From positions 20,239,001-20,303,000 of the forward strand of contig CM073593.1 of NCBI GenBank assembly GCA_037074705.1: a DNA stretch of 64,000 bases, in the 5' to 3' direction. Source of the stretch: Zhengitettix transpicula (lineage: Eukaryota; Arthropoda; Insecta; Orthoptera; Tetrigidae). Positions 58,230 through 64,000 of the stretch are shown piece by piece (position 1 is the stretch's first letter; the number at the start of each line of letters is the position of its first letter). The translations under genes were made by a program, and so were the position numbers. The notes beneath the pieces were generated by a model that was not told where the DNA came from, did not search any database, and worked only from the letters and a program-made list of their open reading frames with translations.

Positions 58230-61200
58230 TGTGACTGCCCGCATCAAGCACCAGGGTCAACAGCCCGCCTGGTCGCGCTGGGGAAAGCACAAGCATACCT
58301 GCATCGCCACGCTCTGCTCAAACAGGTCCTCATATTACATTCAATCATCAAATTGTTGTCTTAGGCTCACCCAGGGATCGAAAATTCTGTCCCCAATAGG
58401 AACGTCCAACGACGGCAATCCTCGACTCATTACCACCCACTCTCATTCACTTCAACACCGAAACAAATGTCTTCATCTACCGTTTACTCTCATAAAAAAT
58501 ATTTCCATATCGAAAACGTGTTCGAAGTATGATGTCAGCTTTCTTGATACTATGCACGTCTCAAAATAGCTATCAATTAAAAATCATTCGCGTAACAAGT
58601 ATTTCTTTATTTAATTGGGTGAGGTGTCCTAGGGGAGTAAACCTTGCCATGGTGTTAAAGTGATCTAAAAAATTTAGGATAGATCACTTTTCCTCAACAG
58701 CATAGGGCGTAACGCAAAAGAGAGAACTTGGAATCCAAATGAGACAACAACAGCATTCTTGATGCTATATTAAAATGTAATAATTAATAAACTAAATTTA
58801 AATAAACTAGTTTTATTTTAAGCAGGATAATAATTTTAATAACATTACATTAATATAAAAAAATTTAATAACACAGTAGCAAAAAAATTATTTCTCTTCT
58901 TTAAGCGTTATAGGACGCCTCTTAATCGGAACACTACAAACTGATTATGCTATATAAATAAACGAAATGATTCAGATTTATAGCGATGACATGGTTAAAT
59001 TATCGACCATAGTCTGTAACTCTCATAAACTTTATAAACTAAGTGGCCGTTAACCGTGCAGGCGTCAGCTCCAGATGTGGGTCTCCAGATACCTACCATC
59101 TCAATCAGCTTCATTCTGGCGGTGGATTCCAGATTCTCACGTTCTCTACTTGACTAAATACCTCTCTCTGTTCTATCATACGGTTTCTGACAATTATTTT
59201 ATGTCTTACATGGCGCAGTATTCATTTCTTATGTCTAATCACCCTGGTCGTCTAACCATTTCCTTTCTACGGTTACCGTTCAGATCTACAGATATGTTCA
59301 TTCAAAACTTCCAGCACGCCAATCAACTTTGGCAATATCCAGTGTTTTTCATGTTTCTGAGTTTTACCCGCTTCTAAGTCCTCTCAACTCTTTGTAGATA
59401 CAATAGTTAGCATTCCTTTCGGCGGCTTTCCAGGAAGATTGTGAGGCCGTTGAACCTGTTTACTTGTAGAGTTTCTCAGTGCGTTTCGTGAACCTCACTG
59501 AACAATTGAACTTTTTTCATCAGACGCTTGGTGTTCGCCCTAATTTTCTTGCATATGGAAAAAAGTTAAAAAAATAAATTTACAAAATAACCATAAATAA
59601 TACATTATAATATCCAAAAGATTTACGAAAACGGGTCTGAAGCATTTATTAGGTTAGCTGGGCTGTTTAGAATGACAAGTTGCATACGGAGATATTAAGT
59701 CTGGTTCCAGCCTTCACATTCTTGCTGATCGCTCAATCCGTTGGTAATCTGATAAAACACAGTACGATAGAATTTTGGAACCTGAAACGTTTAATGAAAC
59801 ACCAGACCTAGTGCATTGGTAATAGAACCCTGAAAAACACCAACCACGAGAAGCAATCAATTATAGTCAACATACACAAAACTGAGGTGTGTATACCTTT
59901 TTAAAAAATATATATATATAATGTCACAAACAATGCATTTTTAAGATTTAGTTAGTCGATTTATTTGAGGAACTTTTCAAATTTAAAATAAACAAGTGAT
60001 CTGCTGTATCACAAAATTGGACTATTTCTGCTTTTAATGTCGAGAGTTGCAGAGACCTGGAACTCATATGATGAAAGCCAACAAAAAAATTATGAAACGT
60101 AAGCTAAGATGAACAGTAATTTAGTACATAAACATTTCACGGTAATGAAGTATATTTTAAAATTAAGATTTCGTATTTTGTACATAAGTTTACTCTTCCG
60201 TGCACACATTTCTGACCTCAATATATTCTAATGGAATCACTTATACGAAATCTTCATTATAACCTTTATAAAAATAATTAAATACAGAAACATGATAATT
60301 TAATTGAATTATCTTCAATAAATTGAGGGTAATTCAGTCAGCGAATTTTTCTTAAATCATAAAACACAGTAAATTAAGTATGGATTATCATTTGTACACT
60401 ATACACTAGAAAATTTGATGATGATCTGAAATCGAAACAGAAGGGTACGGCATCTGAAGTATTTATTTAACTTGTCCTGCATTTGTGACCTTGTATCTTG
60501 AATTTTGTGTAAACTCAAACTTTCACACAAGCAATTCTTCCTGCAAGGAAATACTACACTAACTTTCTTCAATTCGAGGGAAATATTTCCTGAACTATAC
60601 ACAAACGTTCTTCATTCTGCTGTAAAATATTCTGAAGATGTTTACCGAAATTGGGGAACTTCGTTGATCACGAAAATATTAACGTCTGTATTATTTGTAG
60701 AGTCGAACATGATTTCCTCAAGATATAGGTGACTCGGTTAATGTGTTTGAAGCTCACTGTCAATTCTCGTCCCTAGTCCAGTAAGGAGCGAAAGTTTTCC
60801 GGCGCGTGATTCAGTAGCATAATAACTTTTATTTACTACGAGCACTTTCATCCGTGCAATACATCATTGCGAATAAAATTGATACATAAATATGTTTCCT
60901 ATGGTGCCAATTATATTTCAAACACAATCTTGTTTCAAAATTAGACAGCCTATGTGAATTGCGGGCGTAGAAATTTTCCCGTAAATACTTAGAAAGAGAA
61001 CGTAAGAGATTTTCATGGGTTTCAGGGGAAGGTGAAATGCTACATTCACATTCACTGTAAAAAGAAAAAAGAGGCAATGACAATAAATATTACATTAACA
61101 GGTGAATGCAAGAAAAATTTCTGTATGTTTATTAATCATATCAGAATACAATAGAGCCAATTTTCTCCAAATTTGTTTCGAGATTGGTTTACTAATAGTT

Positions 61201-61364
61201 GTATTGTAAATTTTTCATTGTCGTTTATATAATCTTAATATTATCCGTAGTGTTATGTGTAGCATTTGAAGTTTAAAAAGTACCTAATATATTGTAATGA
61301 CCACCAATATATGTAATGAAAGGATTTTATAAATTATTTATTACTTGTATTGTCAGCGTAATAT
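58230..61364. other. Upstream region of gene C
   Basis: 58230-58330 is GC-rich and probably 5'UTR or promoter. A small perfect-looking hairpin (AAGTGATCTA...TAGATCACTT) lies at about 58660-58690. An open frame at 59075-59377 (plus) has no recognised motif. Confidence 0.45.
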
Positions 61365-62175
61365 TGTGTCCCAGGTATTGCAGGCAACAGTCAGTGTTGC
61401 GTAAGAATGTGGAGTTTTCAGACTGTATTATTGTCGGCAATGTGTAATGTTGAAAGCGGATGAACTAAAGTACAGTCTGCGATACGAGCCGAACGGAGAA
61501 TGTGGCCTGATTCTCTGATACGGATGGATCGGAAATTGTATGTGGCAGTCATTCAGTGACCACTGTTTGTTAAGATTGCTTAAAAACTATGCTAATGAGT
61601 CTGAATGCAAGAGTCGACGAATGAAAAGACAATTATTATGTTTATTGGCGTTAGAAGTTGAAGGAGACACGTGTAAATTGTAGGAAAAGTTGTACTGTGT
61701 GTTGTTGAACTGATATAATTGATAGAATTCATAGTGAGTTGAATCGAAATGTTATTTGAAAAATGTAATTCCAATTTCCTTGCTGTCGACATTATTATTG
61801 CTTGCCGAAATATTTGGAGATCAACAGAGGTTTCTCTGTGGTGTGTTAGGCATTAAATCCCATATGCTGACTTAGGTTCTGTAGAAAGTGTGATACCATG
61901 GCCTGTTTAATTAAAGTCCTTTAAATAATTTGTGAAAAGATGAAATAATTGGTGAAGTGTATGATTAGTGGGATACGAGTGCTGCTCCAATATCTGGTAT
62001 GTACAAAAATTTATTGTAAACCTGATCAAATATTCTGTACGTCAGATTTCTTATGTTAGTAATACTCAAGTAAATTCATTTTAATACTTTGTAATATTTT
62101 GTTTTTTAAATTTGATTATATCATTACGTGTTACTATTACTGTTTTAGACCCTATTATTTTAATGGATTATTACA
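61365..62175 (+). mobile_element. LTR-like element 7
   Basis: 811 bp, TGTGTCCCAGG ... GGATTATTACA, ATAT on both sides. Homologous to element 6 along the first third. It keeps ATCTGGTATGTAC followed by TTATTGTAAACC and CGTCAGATTTC, blocks shared with the other elements. It lies upstream of gene C. Confidence 0.62.
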
Positions 62176-64000
62176 ATATATTTAAAAAATCAAATTCATG
62201 TATAGTAGTATGTAGCGTTTTCAATGTATCGTCATTGTATTTATAACGTTGTGTGTGCGAAATAAATTACATTCTCTTTACGATATTACAACCAATGAAA
62301 AAATAGACTTCCGTTTTCTTAAGTGATAATCGTTTATCATACTTTGGTTTTGTGTATATTATTAATGTATACTTCAATACTATTATAAGCAGTTAATGTA
62401 ATGTCTGTGAACTGTCGAATTTAATTAAATTATCAATATGCACTTACAATAAATTATGAGGAAACATGTAATTAAAATAATATCATTAAACAACAATAAA
62501 TATTTATTTATCCTTTTTTTTACATTCAACAGAAAACAATTACCATAAAACATTTATTTACATTATTTGGTTTCATGTAAACTTAATTACTGATTACCAG
62601 TAAACATGATTCCCTTCACATATTTGATTTTAAACTCTTAAGAGGTAGAGGTGCACATATATGTTGGCTATTTACTTTGAGAAATAAGTTCTGACCGTCA
62701 TTGCTTTATGTGCGTAAGAAAAGACAACACACAAGAGGCCTGAGTTGATGGCAGGATTTTGCTTGAAGTAGATAATATATTTTGCTAATATTTTAGTGAG
62801 CTAAATAGCAAATATTATTTCACGCAAAATATCGTATTTTCTTTTGTGAAATGTAAACTAAGAAAACTGTACTTTTTGAACAAAACTTCTTCAAACAGAA
62901 AAAAACGTTTAATAGAACGATCATATCTCGATGAAGTTGCTGTTTATTATCTTGCTCGAAACTCGAGAAAACACATGTTTGAATATTATATCACAATGCG
63001 TTTTATGCACGAGGGAAACTTAATATCACGTAGAGAACGATGTTCAGTATTTTGATGTTTTCAATCGAAGGGACAGTCTCTCCCGTGGGTAATGGAAACG
63101 CAATACGTTCCTCGTGCACTGTAAAATACAAAACATATTAACATTTAACATATTTTATAACCAATGTTATTGTTAATTGCAAGAATAAATATGCAAAATG
63201 TGTACCGAATGTGTCTGAAAAAGAACGTACGGGATGATAAACTTACTTTAGTGTGCGTATAATTTCTTGGCATCACAGTTCATATCTTCGAAGGTGCAGG
63301 AGCGGCCCCCCCCCCCACCCATCCCACACTCTCAATCTACGCCACAAAGCATCGTTCCTGACTACTGCTATAGTAAAGCTGAGGTAAGTGAATTCGACGT
63401 CGCCATTACTCCATAAACGCACTAAAAACCGCAACAGCAAGAAACACGATAGGGTACGAGTATATAACATGTAAACGGAAGATAGGAGATCAAAAGCTGC
63501 TAACAAATGTTACAGTGTACAGATGCCTAAAGGATGAAATTAATTATTGTTCACAGGGAACTACTACGTTATCGGAAACTAAGACAACACAAACTGGAGA
63601 AAATTAAAATCAAAGAGAACACACGGGAGTTTGAACGGAGAAGATTGCGGATTATTTATGGAGGTGCAGAAAACGTATCGTAAACGAAAGGAGAACTTTG
63701 AACACGAATCGACCTCGACCACAAATCAGGCGACATCGACTCGTGAAACTGGCGCCATTTATGAATTTGGATTGTGTATCTGATACCCCGCTTCAAACCT
63801 TTTCGTTGGTCTGTAATTCCCTCGTCGCATATCCTCAGTGCTTTACACACGACTGACTCCTATCAGATAGCCAAAAACAAAACATTAATTTAAATTATGC
63901 TCCAATTTTAAAATCAAGCTCTGCGGGAGGAATAAATAAACATAGTACGTTGCAAAAACAGTTTTTTTCTAGTAAACCGATAAAAGACTTGTATTTTACT
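62176..64000. other. Right end of window
   Basis: AT-rich DNA with a poly-C run at about 63308; no gene recognised. Confidence 0.5.

Overview
The window is animal nuclear DNA, very AT-rich and dense in transposable elements, with small GC-rich exons scattered across long introns. The genes are insect-type members of the pancreatic lipase / phospholipase A1 family. The abundance of Penelope-like, Helitron, mariner, tRNA-SINE and LTR-type debris fits a large-genome insect; a cockroach or termite type of genome is my guess, not a demonstrated assignment. Nothing bacterial or viral-genomic is present.

The backbone is a tandem cluster of lipase-family genes, all on the minus strand, rebuilt exon by exon from splice signals and reading-frame continuity. 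Gene A (exons 344-4867) lacks its last exon, which lies left of the window. An isolated copy of exon 5 at 11561-11745 is one base shorter than its functional counterparts and frameshifted; it is the remnant of a fourth copy. Gene B (21144-39049) is complete: six exons, 903 nt, 300 residues. Gene C (45583-58229) is complete: six exons, 975 nt, 324 residues. The three genes share the same intron phases (1,2,1,1,1) and nearly the same exon lengths, so they arose by local duplication. Each starts with a signal peptide. Genes B and C keep the full Ser-Asp-His triad; gene A keeps Ser and Asp, and its His would be in the missing exon. Between genes B and C, on the same strand, is one more GC-rich exon (43584-44022) coding a Cys-containing C-terminal part of a protein I do not recognise.

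The rest is introns and intergenic DNA filled with mobile elements. The most consistent group is a set of about 0.8-1 kb TG...CA elements, nearly all flanked by the four bases ATAT, with a shared internal CCCAG...CCTGAGA motif and a splice-donor-like GTAAGTA or GTATGTA. Several carry a short primer-binding-site-like unit after a first LTR end, followed by a second copy of that end. Other elements are a Penelope-like element with a GIY-YIG endonuclease remnant and several hammerhead-ribozyme-like 3' ends, Helitron 3' ends (hairpin plus CTAG), mariner relics, piggyBac-like MITEs with TTAA targets, tRNA-derived SINEs, a LINE 3' end and several hairpin elements. A 285-290 bp near-identical inverted repeat brackets the signal-peptide exon of gene B.

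Functionally, the three lipase-like proteins are expected to be secreted hydrolases acting on lipid esters (triacylglycerol, galactolipid or phospholipid), most plausibly in gut or other secretory tissue. That follows from the family; the sequence gives no direct evidence of tissue or substrate.
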